DNA from: Teratosphaeria epicoccoides
Taxonomy: Eukaryota > Ascomycota > Dothideomycetes > Mycosphaerellales > Teratosphaeriaceae
Length of the DNA stretch: 64,000 nt
Direction of reading: 5' to 3'
Assembly (NCBI GenBank): GCA_021401465.1
Contig: JADDMT010000004.1
Coordinates: 574,065 to 638,064 of the forward strand
Part shown: positions 51,438 to 64,000 of the stretch, piece by piece
Numbering within the stretch: position 1 is the first letter of the stretch
Layout: each line of letters starts with the position of its first letter
Made by a program: the position numbers and the translations under genes
The notes under the pieces: generated by a model
The model's input: the letters and a program-made list of their open reading frames with translations, nothing else
The model's database searches: none
What the model was told of the DNA's origin: nothing

Positions 51438-54164
51438 ATGGCGGCCGTCGTACTCTCGTTTGGCGCCGCGAGCCGCCATGAAGACGCGTTCAGGTCAATC
51501 TTTCCAAAGACAGACTTCCCTCAGCCAACACCGGAATCAACACCAAACATCGGCGGCACCTTGGCATCGCCTGGAGTGCCATTTGGAGGCTTCACTGGCC
51601 CATCAACCTCTGCGAGTGACATCGTGCAACTCACTCGAGCTTGGAGCATTGCTACGCGTCACCTGCTGTCAGCCCTCGATACCCAGCTGATCTCGATTGA
51701 GGATAAGTATCTCAATCAAGTCAGAGTTGCGGTGCTGGCCTTATGTAAACTCTCCCATAAGCGAAAGGAGCTCGCCGAATGGTACTCTGGCGAAGTTACC
51801 GTCCGTTTTCGAGGGTCTGTCTTGCCACATCTTGATAGATGGCATCGGAAAATAGCCAGCGCTGGACACGCATCGGAACTGCTGCGTGACACGGTAGCGA
51901 TCCTACGTCAGGCACAAGACCACTACATGGGAGTACTCAGCACCGTTCTTGTGGTGTCGGACGAACATCACGATCTCAGCGATCCTCGGGTTGAGCTCCT
52001 AGCTAGAGTCAGAACCAATCTCCATACTCGGGTACTTGACGCCCTGCCGCGACGCAAACTCGAGGCCGCTTTGGCGTCTCACTACTACAATTACCTTGTC
52101 TGCAATCTCGATGAGAGTCGTGCCGCGATTATTAGCGGAGATGAGAGCTGCATTTGCAGCGTCGATCTGGAGGACTTTCCGCTTGCGAGCAATCAACAAC
52201 TAGGTCTACATGGGCCCGCTGGCCGAGAGTCAGACGGCTCGCAAGCTCTCCCTATGGCGCTGATGCGATTTCTCCATTACATCGTCCGCACTTGGAAGTG
52301 TTTTGCTGTGGACTGGTCGCGCCAAGGCAGTACAATGCCCAAGCTCCGACGATGGATCTCGGCCAATTTTGCCCCGAGTCTGATGTATTACATGACGACG
52401 AAGCTACCCTCAAGTAGTGATGGCATTGTTGACTTTGAATCCATGCTAGAGGACCAAGCGATACGCTTCCTCGGTCGCCAACGGTGTACAGCCATTTTCG
52501 ACTACATCAAGACATGGCCGCACAGCAGAGGCGCTATGCAAGATCTCAAGGACTTCGTCACGTATGCTCCGGCCGAGAAGACGCGAGTGTGCGCGAGCTT
52601 TGCTGAGCAGATCGAAAGTAGGCTACTTCACGCTGGTGCAAGCACTACTGAGATCCTAAGCATATACATCAACGTGATCCATGCATTCAGGCTGCTAGAT
52701 TCTCGAGGAGTACTCTTAGACAAAGTATCTGGACCTGTGCGAAGCTACTTGCGAAGCCGAGATGACACAGTCGGTATCATCGCCGCGAGCTTTGTGGCAG
52801 ACGTTGACGAACAAGGCAATGCTATCGGCGTAGACTCAGCCAGAGTATGCCTAGATATCACGATACAGGTTGCCAACTCGGCCCTGGAAGATACTCGAGA
52901 TCACCAGCTCCTCAATCTCAGCGACATGAACTGGATGCCGGACCCGATCGACGCTGGCCCAGACTACAAAGCAGTCCAATCTGAGGACGTTGTCGACTAT
53001 GTCCTTGGTTTATTCGACCAGGAAGAATTCATCAAGGAGGTCACCAAGGTCCTTGCTCATCGCTTATTGGAAGCAGCAGATCCAGAGTACATCAAAGAAT
53101 CTCGCTTGATAGAACTGCTCAAGTCACGCAAGATCGACACTACGAAGCTCCAAGCAGCGGAGGTAATGCTCAAAGACGTCCGCGAGTCTGCTGCTCTGAA
53201 TCGGCGCATCAATCCATGCGATCCCTACAAGGGATCAGCATGCGAACCTGATGGCAAAACAATCCAGGCAGCTATTCCTGATGACGGCATCACATTCGCG
53301 GCCTTATATCGGCCTTTCAAGACTCGTATCACTGTTCCAGAGTTCCAAGCAAAGTTGCTGCTTGTAGCTAATCGCCGTGGTGAGCTATACTTTCCAAAGC
53401 GGATTCTCAGATCGCAGGACGCTGGCGGTCGTGCCAAATCGGCTCGTAACGACGTCGAGTACAGTGTGCAGGTGTTGTCAAGCTTTTTCTGGCCGCAGAT
53501 GCGTGCGAACCACTTCGCACTGCCGGACGCGCTGGAAGAACTAGACGAGCATTTCGGTAAGAAATTTGCTGCGCTCGGTAATCAGCGAAAGCTGCATTTC
53601 AGACGCGCTCTTGCACGCGTGACCGTGGAGCTCGAACTTGAAGATCGTAGCATAAAGGAGGACGACGTACTCGCGTGGCGTGCGGCCGTCATTGACGCTT
53701 TCGCAGAAGATTGCACCGACTCCAAGAGTGGCTTCACTGCAGAAGATCTCAGCGAAGCACTGCAAATGGAGCCTGATCTAGTGCACGACGCCCTGCGCTT
53801 CTGGGTGTCAAAATCCGTTCTATTTCAACCGAGCCCGGATATGTTTGCAGTGCTTGAGCGTCTAGATATGGACAGGGCACCCACTCAGCCGCCGGAGCAG
53901 CAACCAGCTGAAAGCATGTCGGCAGTTCTGTCGCAAGATGCCATGTTGAGAGAGAGCGCACCAATGTTTGAGACGTTCATACACAATATGCTGCAGAATA
54001 GCGGGCCTAAGGAAATTGGTGGTGTGACGGGCGTCACTAATATGCTGAAAATGGTGCTGCCAATCTTCACCTATGGAGAGGATGAGGTGCAGTGGCTGCT
54101 GGCGGAGATGGAAAAGAAGGGTATGGTCGCGAGAAGGGGTGAGCTGTGGGCTGTGGTTCGATGA
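51438..54164 (+). CDS. APC2: Anaphase-promoting complex subunit 2
   Basis: A single exon of 908 aa. Apc2 is the cullin-like scaffold of the APC/C ubiquitin ligase that triggers anaphase and mitotic exit. The cullin-homology region is at about residues 500-790: DPEYIKESRLIELLKSRK, then LQAAEVMLKDVRESAALN (the cullin DMxxS-like motif) and VQVLSSFFWPQM. A winged-helix C-terminal domain ends the protein (GVTNMLKMVLPIF, then DEVQWLLAEMEKKGMVARRGELW). The length and C-terminal helix agree with Apc2 rather than Cul1, 3 or 4, and there is no neddylation-type lysine motif in the tail. An ATG seven bases upstream (51431) is in another frame. Confidence 0.9.
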   Translation: MAAVVLSFGAASRHEDAFRSIFPKTDFPQPTPESTPNIGGTLASPGVPFGGFTGPSTSASDIVQLTRAWSIATRHLLSALDTQLISIEDKYLNQVRVAVLALCKLSHKRKELAEWYSGEVTVRFRGSVLPHLDRWHRKIASAGHASELLRDTVAILRQAQDHYMGVLSTVLVVSDEHHDLSDPRVELLARVRTNLHTRVLDALPRRKLEAALASHYYNYLVCNLDESRAAIISGDESCICSVDLEDFPLASNQQLGLHGPAGRESDGSQALPMALMRFLHYIVRTWKCFAVDWSRQGSTMPKLRRWISANFAPSLMYYMTTKLPSSSDGIVDFESMLEDQAIRFLGRQRCTAIFDYIKTWPHSRGAMQDLKDFVTYAPAEKTRVCASFAEQIESRLLHAGASTTEILSIYINVIHAFRLLDSRGVLLDKVSGPVRSYLRSRDDTVGIIAASFVADVDEQGNAIGVDSARVCLDITIQVANSALEDTRDHQLLNLSDMNWMPDPIDAGPDYKAVQSEDVVDYVLGLFDQEEFIKEVTKVLAHRLLEAADPEYIKESRLIELLKSRKIDTTKLQAAEVMLKDVRESAALNRRINPCDPYKGSACEPDGKTIQAAIPDDGITFAALYRPFKTRITVPEFQAKLLLVANRRGELYFPKRILRSQDAGGRAKSARNDVEYSVQVLSSFFWPQMRANHFALPDALEELDEHFGKKFAALGNQRKLHFRRALARVTVELELEDRSIKEDDVLAWRAAVIDAFAEDCTDSKSGFTAEDLSEALQMEPDLVHDALRFWVSKSVLFQPSPDMFAVLERLDMDRAPTQPPEQQPAESMSAVLSQDAMLRESAPMFETFIHNMLQNSGPKEIGGVTGVTNMLKMVLPIFTYGEDEVQWLLAEMEKKGMVARRGELWAVVR

Positions 54165-54428
54165 TAACCGGATCATGGCAGTCGCAAACAGCCTGTATGG
54201 CTGGCGTCGGTTGCAAAATTGTTGTGGATATATTGGATCGCGCAATTGCGAAGTCTCGATGCAAAATTTCTCAAGCGGACCACATGCCACTATCCGAGCT
54301 CCAACTCAGCGCCATAAGCTATACAGTCGTGATGAGGCAGCTCGCCAACATGGCGTTTGTCAAAGCTGTCAAAAGAAGAGTCGCTACTTCGATCGCCTCT
54401 CGTGCTTCAATTTGCTCAAAAAGCGCAT
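54165..54428. other. Convergent 3' intergenic region
   Basis: 264 bp between the APC2 stop and the stop of the secreted-protein gene; no further gene. Confidence 0.4.
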
Positions 54429-54838
54429 TTAGGGACTGCAAAAAGACTTTCCGTTGTTCTTGTTGCCATTTTCGTCGATAGGGTCGCAATCAGCTTTGGC
54501 CACTTTGCACGGGTTGGACTGTGACGACATCGGTTGATCAGCTGAACAGCAATGCTTCCGAGCCTCTGAACACCAGGCTGTCGCGGTCTTTCACCTACCT
54601 CGAGGCAAGGATGCGGCACAGATCCTCCTGAGACGAGACCTGCGTCAGGGTTGCAGGAGCCGAAATCTGCGCGCGATTGCGGGAGGCTGCAGGTCTTTCG
54701 AAAGAAACCTATGTGGTCAGCTACCTGTCCTCTTACTGAATGTGAAGGTGGCACAGGCATATTGAAGGGCAGATATACCCAGCCTTGCGCTGCTGACACT
54801 GTAACTACGTAGAGTCCCAAGAGGATTATAGCCTTCAT
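54429..54838 (-). CDS. Small secreted six-cysteine protein
   Basis: Exons 54838-54599 and 54518-54429, with an 80-bp intron (GTAGGT..CACAG), give 110 codons (109 aa). MKAIILLGLYVVTVSAAQG is a textbook signal peptide with a cut likely after SAA or AQG. The mature protein has six cysteines (TC, SC, PC, PC, DC, FC), spaced irregularly with Gly/Pro/Asn-rich loops, and ends GKSFCSP. I cannot assign it to a family. Six cysteines in about 90 residues, together with the short length and secretion signal, suit effector- or antimicrobial-like proteins, but no function can be stated. An additional short intron (42 bp after HS, GTAAGA..GAAAG) is possible and would remove 14 residues without altering frame. 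A TATA box lies about 105 bp upstream. Confidence 0.7.
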
Positions 54839-54940
54839 TGTAGCGGTGTGGTTGTGTCCTGTTCTTCAGTATACAGGTCTTGCGGCACTGCTTTGCTGTC
54901 CCTACGTCGTGTGTAGGCTTAGGGGCGTAAAGGGAAGGTG

Positions 54941-54951
54941 TCTTATATAGA
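54941..54951 (-). promoter_or_regulatory. TATA box of the secreted-protein gene
   Basis: CTATATAAGA on the minus strand lies about 105 bp before the ATG of the six-cysteine gene, a usual distance for a regulated fungal promoter. Confidence 0.6.
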
Positions 54952-58614
<3,663 letters not shown>

Positions 58615-59279
58615 GGGAGATGTGAGGGCTGGGTGATATAGCGAGCACCTGAAAGGTACTCTTGAAGTAGATGAGTCGTGTGAAAATGGCACCCAACATG
58701 TGCCTGCTCTTCACTCGAGCCGTCCGTCTGACTGATCTTCCTATAGCTCGCTAGAACTACGTTGAGCATACGGTCACAATTGATTTGTGTTCTAGTTGAG
58801 TGGCGCAAGCGATACTTCGGGGTTGCCATCTGTTTACGTCGCCCCGAAAACCTAGGTTTGAGAGAGTCGTTCTCATTAGCGTAGGGCCGGGCATTTGATG
58901 AAAGCACGAGCTCCGGATCGGACATGGTCGATGGTGGTCTGCAGAAACGGACTGGGCGCGATGACCTCCACCCACTATTCCGCCAGTACTTTGAGAAGAA
59001 TCTGTCAGGTAAGGAGCTAAAGCTAACGCATTACAAAGCCGGCGTTTGGCGCTAAGACGTACTGTATCTATCTAATCGAGACAAAAGCTCCCGACTGACT
59101 GTGTCAACTGCATACTTCTAGAGGTTACTAGATACCATATTGAGATCATCTGGATTCATTTGACCTGTACGCTTATATGAAGTTGACTGAAAACTCTGGA
59201 AGGTCAATCAGCAAGCCAAATAGGTGACTCCTCTTACTAGACAGCCATGGTTAGAAAAGCAACAGTCAAGCGATGGTTA

Positions 59280-59370
59280 ATGGATATAACACATCAAATC
59301 AGCAACCTCCTACTTAAATCTCAATCAATCTGGATTAATCAAGCTCCGCCATATCCTTCATTCAACAGGT
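59280..59370 (+). repeat. Dispersed repeat, copy A
   Basis: Contains ACACATCAAATCA followed by AATCTCAATCAATCTGGATT and ATCAAGCTCCGCCATATCC. It aligns in the same orientation with copy C and inverted with copy B, at roughly three quarters identity by eye. Many differences are transitions. Confidence 0.75.
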
Positions 59371-59894
59371 TATGGACCCGGTCAACCCATGGACTATCTA
59401 GTCACTCATAGTAACATCTAGAATTGATCAACAACCGAGAAAAGAAACCGATTTGTGACTATTTTCGACAACTTTCGACATTAGTCATTAATCAGACTAC
59501 TGCTCATTGATCAATGTGGACTCTACTAAACTATTCTCATTCCTAAAACTTAGTAGCTAATCTAGTTTTGAGATTTGGTCATTACGAGTTACCTAAGCCT
59601 TACTTTGAAGGAATATGAGACTAATCTGACTAGTGCTGAATATCCTCCATCAAGTAAGGCTTTAGCTCTAGTCAGACTAACTATGGAGGATAGGCCTCTA
59701 CTTGAATCAAAGGTTGCAATACAGCTAAAGAAGCTGAGAATCTCTGAAAAGTCTATATTCTCCTAAAAAGCTTAGCTCTGAGTTCTTATTACTAGAAGAG
59801 CTATTGTCTACTACTCTGGAGTCTTGATCAGGGGAAATGGAGTCCTAATCTTGATAAGATTAGAAGACTATGTAACAGACTTAGGTCTCAGGAC

Positions 59895-60010
59895 ATCTTG
59901 TTGAACAGAGAATATTGCGGAGTTTGATTGATTCCAATTGTTAAAATTAATTGGTGTTGCAGTAAAAGATTGATGATTTGATAAGTTGTATTGATGATTT
60001 GTTGCTCAAT
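59895..60010 (-). repeat. Dispersed repeat, copy B (inverted)
   Basis: The reverse complement reads ATCAATACAAC, ATCAAATCATCAATCTTTTA and CAAACTCCGCAATAT in order, matching copies A and C. With A it forms an inverted pair about 520 bp apart, and with C another about 290 bp apart. Confidence 0.75.
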
Positions 60011-60294
60011 TGTTTCTTGAGTGTTGATAGCTATTCAGGGAGAAGAGCCACCCATTTATCTTGCTTGTTTACCTTCTCGAGTCTTCTCTTGATTTCCAAT
60101 TAGCTTACAAAATAGTATCTAAAGCTAGCTGTTATGTAGCGTCTAAGCCGTCTGTCTAGTCCTCTAGTATTTTGATCAAATAATGATCTTCTTATACTTA
60201 CAGTCCTTTTGATAGTCTCGTAGTCTGTGCATGTGTTGTTACAAAGCTATCATATTCCTCTATGAGATTTGTTAGGAAGGGAGCTAAAGCCGAC

Positions 60295-60392
60295 GACGAT
60301 CAATACAACACATCAAATCATCAATCTTTTACCCAGATCTCAAACAATTTTCACAATTAATCAAACTCTGCAATATCCTCCATTTAACATTA
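60295..60392 (+). repeat. Dispersed repeat, copy C
   Basis: Carries ATCAATACAACACATCAAAT, CATCAATCTTTTACC and TCAAACTCTGCAATATCC in the same order as the other two copies. Confidence 0.75.
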
Positions 60393-60461
60393 GGGATCTT
60401 GAAATCATAGAAGGGGTCTATCTTTCTCAAGAAGTTAATAGTGTTTAGATGCAGACCTAGC

Positions 60462-60535
60462 TATCCGTGCATCGTAGCTTGTCGGACGTCCGACGAGTGC
60501 TAGACAGTTCAACGCAATTATCAGTTCAACGCAAC
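60462..60535 (+). repeat. Left terminal inverted repeat
   Basis: 74 bp, TATCCGTGCATCGTAGCTTG and on to CAACGCAAC. It pairs with the right repeat over the full length with about six C/T or G/A differences. Confidence 0.88.
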
Positions 60536-60829
60536 TTTTGATGAGGTATCTACTTATATTGTACAAACAACTAGCTGCTATCTTCTTTGATCTATTCACT
60601 AGTTAGCTTGTCTGACAGTAGATGAGCTCTTCTATTAGACTGCCAAGTTAGAGTAGCAACACCTTTGCCTTCGCCTTTTGTAGTCACTGCCAGTCGATTG
60701 CCACAATCAAGCTAGTCCACAACAACGCCTATTCCAACACCATGCTGCAGCTAGATAGCCACTAGATCGTCACAGACGCATGGATTAAACAGATCTAGAT
60801 GCTCTTTGCGGTGTTAATTGACTCTTTAT

Positions 60830-62430
60830 CACCTTGCATTTGTCCTTAAGCTCCTTTGTGAATTAAGGCCATGAAGCACCCCTTCTTGCTAGCATCTCAT
60901 CACGCGCCACGCGCTCTGCAGCTCTTGTTGCTCGTGCAGCTACTGCTTGTGCCTTAAACGCCTCTTGTTGCTCGTTGCGTTTGACCATTACACGAGCTTG
61001 AGATGCCACTAGTGTACTACCTTTCTGAAGGTATCCTTTTCGTCCTTTGCGACGTGCGGCTCGAGCGTTCTAAGCAGCCTCGGTCTCAAAGAGGTCATGA
61101 CGTAGTTACTTATGCACTAACTTGTGCTTAAAAGACCGCTCCCTTTGCAAACTAGTAAATCAAACGCCGAGTGATCTGCTTACTATGGCTCATAGTCTAG
61201 TAAATCTTCTTCGTAGTGCGAGTCAAGCTCCTAACAGTCATTAGCGTTGGCCACGCAGTAACAAGTGCCTCTAGCTCCGGCTCCGGTGTCACAGGCCGTG
61301 CTAGTCCGTGATGCATTGTAGTAGCAGCTTCGTTCTTAGCGTGGATTTTGGCTAGCACAACCTGTGGGTTCCAGGGAGTAAGCTTGAAGGTTGATAAGCG
61401 AATCGATCTCAGTGCTGCGCAGAACTCGGTCTTGTTGAAGTCAGTGTAGCTAGTCCTACAAGCTGCGTCAACAGCTTGCTAGTAGTAGTGCTTGAACGGC
61501 TGAAACAACACCACGTCAAGGGGCTGCAGTAGATGACTAGTATGCGGCAGCAGTGTTACAAGCATAATCTTGTGAGTGTTAGCAAACTTAATGAACTCCT
61601 TTATGTAATGAGAGCCATATCTATCGAAGATAATCATGCGGTATGCCCCTGTTTAACAGCCCCTGCTATGCAGTTCAAAGTGCTTGATCCACTCTAACGC
61701 GAGCTCGTCGTTTGTATAGCTAGTATCACTTAATCTAACGCGTATCTCATCATCTAGCTCTTGATACTAAGATGGTAGGTAGACCTTGCCTCACAAGCAT
61801 CGGTAGCAGCGCATCACTAGCTGCATTAACACACTCAATAATTGTGACTAGCTCTCTGTTCTCAGCGCTTGTAAGGTAGCTCCTGCGATCTGGCTTAAGC
61901 GTGATTATCTACTAAGCTCCTGCAACACTAATCCGGCAACTAGTCTCGTCTATATTGTAAAGATCTGAAGGCTAAATACCATACTTTACTAGCTCGTTTC
62001 TGACATGCACAAACCACTTAAAGATGTCTGCTAGATCATGTGCTTACGCGCGAGCAAGCTTAATAGGCCTCTACTTACGTACTTTGTATTATAGATTAGC
62101 TTCTAAGAACCTTCGTGGCTAATGCTAGCCGACTGTTAGCGGTAGTCCTAAGCTATCGTGGTTTCGAGCGAGGATCAAGTTAGCGCACGATTCAAGCTAG
62201 TAAAGGCGCGCAGACGTGCTAATCACGTCAAGATGTTAAAGGTAATGATGAATAGCTATCTCCTGCTCTTGCGTGAACCTATTATTTAGTCCTAATCGGT
62301 CTTGTTTAGACTACATGCCTTTAAGTCGACGCAGAGCGCGATAGTAAGGCACGTTCTTCTCACGGCACAATGCAAGCTCTTCAAGGAGACTAATAAGCCG
62401 CTCCTTAATAGCAGCATAGGAATCAGACAT
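60830..62430 (-). pseudogene. DDE transposase relic (pogo/Tigger type)
   Basis: From ATG 62430 (MSDSYAAIKERLISLLEE) the frame holds a helix-turn-helix/CENP-B-like N-terminus, then NIDETSCRISVAGA (first Asp, 61942-61956), FDRYGSHYIKEFI (second Asp, about 61615-61630), and LLPHTSHLLQPLDVVLF (third Asp, about 61512-61540). These are the DDD motifs of pogo/Fot/Tigger transposases. Many in-frame stops interrupt it. Almost all are TAG, several where relatives have Gln or Trp, consistent with C-to-T changes on both strands by RIP. The C-terminal border is approximate. No functional product is possible; family assignment rests on the three motifs and the TIR/TA structure. Confidence 0.85.
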
Positions 62431-62486
62431 AGTGATGTGGATAGTAATAGGAAGATCAAGATACACGAAGCTATATAACACGAATA

Positions 62487-62560
62487 GTTACGTTAAACTG
62501 ATAATTGCGTTAAACTGTCTAGCACTCGTCAGACGCCCGACAAGCTGCGATGCACGGATA
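62487..62560 (-). repeat. Right terminal inverted repeat
   Basis: Reverse complement of the left repeat (see 60462-60535). It ends at GCACGGATA with the TA target duplication. Confidence 0.88.
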
Positions 62561-62686
62561 CTAGACAAGCCTAGACCTCCTCTAGCAGCTCAAGATCCTA
62601 GCCCTAGTACACAAAGTCCTAATATAGAACAATACAATGCAATCTAAGGTAACACTACTCTAGATCCTAACATGCCTAGAGCTATA

Positions 62687-63088
62687 TGTCATGAGTGTTA
62701 GGAGTACTATGAGTCACAGGGTCATAAGTGTCCTGAAGTGCTATGACTCATAGCATAGTCATAGGAGAAAGGATCTGTCATGTAAGGATAGACACCTAGA
62801 TCTGTAGGGTTAGTCCATAGATCTATAGGCCTACATAGGAGAAAGGATCTGTCACGTGAGAATAGACCCTAGGATCTGTAGGGTTAGTCTATAGATCTAC
62901 AGACATAGGTCTAACAGGTCTATTAACAGATCTAACAGAGCTACCCTGTCTCTCTAGTATATAAGGATAGCTTCAGGACAGGTAGTTAGGAGCTTCGTGC
63001 TTAATTTAATCTTCTCCTCTAAGGGGGATAGTTAGTTATAAGGTTAATTGCTATTGTCAATATTCTTTATAGCTCTGCGAGTCTAACA
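62687..63088 (+). mobile_element. LTR of a Ty3/gypsy-like element (A)
   Basis: About 402 bp from TGTCATGAGTGTTAGG to GAGTCTAACA, i.e. TG..CA ends, with a TATA box (AGTATATAAGG, about 62955) in the position of an LTR promoter. It contains two copies of a 74-bp direct repeat (62760-62833, 62834-62908). The leader after it is repeated, inverted, near the right edge. The exact ends are inferred. Confidence 0.65.
62760..62908. repeat. 74-bp tandem duplication within the LTR
   Basis: CATAGGAGAAAGGATCTGTC opens both units (62760 and 62834). Both continue through GATCTGTAGGGTTAGTC. Differences are mostly transitions. Confidence 0.85.
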
Positions 63089-63310
63089 CCTGATCCCCGT
63101 CCTGCTATTAGCACCTACCCTTCTAACACTTTGAGCACTACTCCTAAGGAAGTATTAGGGGACTCGTCAAGCGCTTGACATACGCCTATGTCAAGTAGTT
63201 CCTTAGCTGTTAGTTTAATCTCTAGTGACAATAGTTAACTAACACTACAAGAACAAGTTGCTACCGCACCTTAAATTACTTAGTAGCTTGAATCCATTCA
63301 CCTTAGCGAG

Positions 63311-63805
63311 ATGGCTCTAGTATCTGTCGCAGGTTCGACTACCGGAAACGGGCATGGCAACAACGGCTTCAAGATAGGAAGCCCTACAGAGTTCACAGGA
63401 CAATAATCTCAAGTTAAGATGTTCATCCTCTAATGCTATAACTGTTAGCATTTAACATGGATACAGAATAGTTTACAATACATTATAAGCAAATGATGTA
63501 CATTGTCTCTTACCTAAAGGGACTAGCGTTCGAGTTCATCTAGCCTCATCTAACAGGTTATCTAGATTATGTTAGCAGCGTCGAAGCTAGGAAGACAACG
63601 ACTCAGGAGATTCTTAACTTAGACAAGTCCTTGTTTAAGGCGTTACGCGAAGCCTTTAGGCTTAGCAACAAACAACAAGAGGCTAAGAGAGCTCTTCTAG
63701 GAATCTAGCAGAAGGGTTCCGCTATTAAGTACTATGCGGACTTTTAGACCCTCTCTGCTTGAGTCGACTAGAATGATAATGCTTTAGCCACTTAGTTCTA
63801 TTAGT
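63311..63805 (+). pseudogene. Ty3/gypsy-type gag relic
   Basis: From ATG 63311 (MALVSVAGSTTGNG) with KIGSPTEFTGQ, and then in frames broken by TAA/TAG: VSYLKGLAFEFI and PHLTGYLDYV, KSLFKALREAFRL, QKGSAIKYYADF. These correspond to the capsid region of fungal gypsy gags (PEKFDGKRS.., SYLRGAAFDWFEPHL.., QKGSASEYAAEFQ..). It stops at about 63,800, where the inverted second element begins. Not functional. Confidence 0.75.
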
Positions 63806-64000
63806 GTCATAAGGGTAGGTGCCGATAGCAGGAAGGTGACCAGGTGTTAGACTCGGGAGCTGTGAAGAATATTGACAATGGCAGTTAACCTTGTAACTGA
63901 CTCTCCTCTAAGCAAGAGAGGATTGAATTGAGATTGAGCACGAAGCTCCTAACTGCCTGTCCTAAAGCCATCCCTATATACTAGAGAGCGACAGAGCAGC
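63801..64000 (-). mobile_element. Inverted gypsy-like LTR plus leader (B), cut by the edge
   Basis: The reverse complement of this stretch matches 62,945-63,135: CTCTAGTATATA, GGACAGGCAGTTAGGAGCTT, GTCAATATTCTT, GAGTCTAACACCTG, CCTGCTATCGGCACCTACCC. It therefore holds the start of a second element, facing the first, running beyond the window. Confidence 0.85.

Larger units (their letters stand above)
58615..60461. other. Transition to AT-rich repeat DNA
   Basis: The first about 370 bp still resemble unique DNA (katG 3' region). From about 58,990 base composition changes to AT-rich with frequent CTAG and TAG. Three diverged copies of a roughly 100-bp repeat lie here. One open frame, 59575-59766 (+), is probably a chance or transposon remnant. 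Confidence 0.6.
60462..62560 (-). mobile_element. pogo/Fot-like DNA transposon, degraded
   Basis: A 2,099-bp element bounded by 74-bp terminal inverted repeats. The ends read TATCCGTGCATCG.., so the flanking TA is the Tc1/mariner-type target site. It encloses a transposase relic in minus orientation. The two repeats differ at about six positions, all transitions, as expected after repeat-induced point mutation. Confidence 0.88.

Noticed and set aside
63333..63350. GGTTCGACTACCGG, similar to a tRNA T-loop (B box)
   Set aside because: It lies inside the gag relic and no A box or cloverleaf could be found around it.

Overview
The window looks like nuclear DNA of a filamentous ascomycete. The protein set (PalI/Rim9, an n-alkane-type P450, catalase-peroxidase, a fungal secreted lysozyme-like protein) and the gene structure (about 48-80 bp introns with GTNNGT donors, CTAAC/CTGAC branch sites, genes 0.1-1 kb apart on both strands) point to a Dothideomycete, possibly a Mycosphaerella relative. 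That placement is inference, since no search could be run.

Positions 1-58,600 are ordinary gene-rich DNA. Left to right: PalI (-), a BTB gene broken by frameshifts (+), a GH23-like secreted protein (-), the divergent rRNA-biogenesis pair GRC3 (-) and RPA34 (+), an SDR (-), RHO3 (-), the divergent pair CWC25 (-) and CSN2 (+), a long otubain-type deubiquitinase (+), RPS27 (+), deoxyribose-phosphate aldolase (+), a TFIIIC TPR subunit (-), a LETM1-like protein (-), HPC2/ubinuclein (-), RBA50/RPAP1 (+), a tiny RING gene or relic (+), an orphan (+), a second RING protein (+), another orphan (-), the divergent pair RBD2 rhomboid (-) and GAA1 (+), a CYP52-like P450 carrying frameshifts (-), phosphatidylserine synthase (-), APC2 (+), a six-cysteine small secreted protein (-) and katG (+). 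Most are single-copy housekeeping genes, so no metabolic cluster is evident. The accessory part is the secreted six-Cys gene plus katG beside repeat-rich DNA.

From about 58,990 to the right edge the sequence changes to AT-rich, stop-rich, CTAG-rich DNA with no intact gene. It holds three diverged copies of a roughly 100-bp repeat, one complete but mutated 2.1-kb pogo/Fot-type DNA transposon with 74-bp terminal inverted repeats, and the 5' ends of two Ty3/gypsy-like elements placed head to head. Stops in the transposase frame are almost all TAG where homologues have Gln or Trp, as repeat-induced point mutation would produce.

Exon boundaries were worked out by hand from frame continuity, splice sites and recalled family motifs. 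Where exon lengths sum to a multiple of three and the joined protein reads through a family motif, confidence is high. The three disrupted genes could also reflect sequencing or assembly errors.
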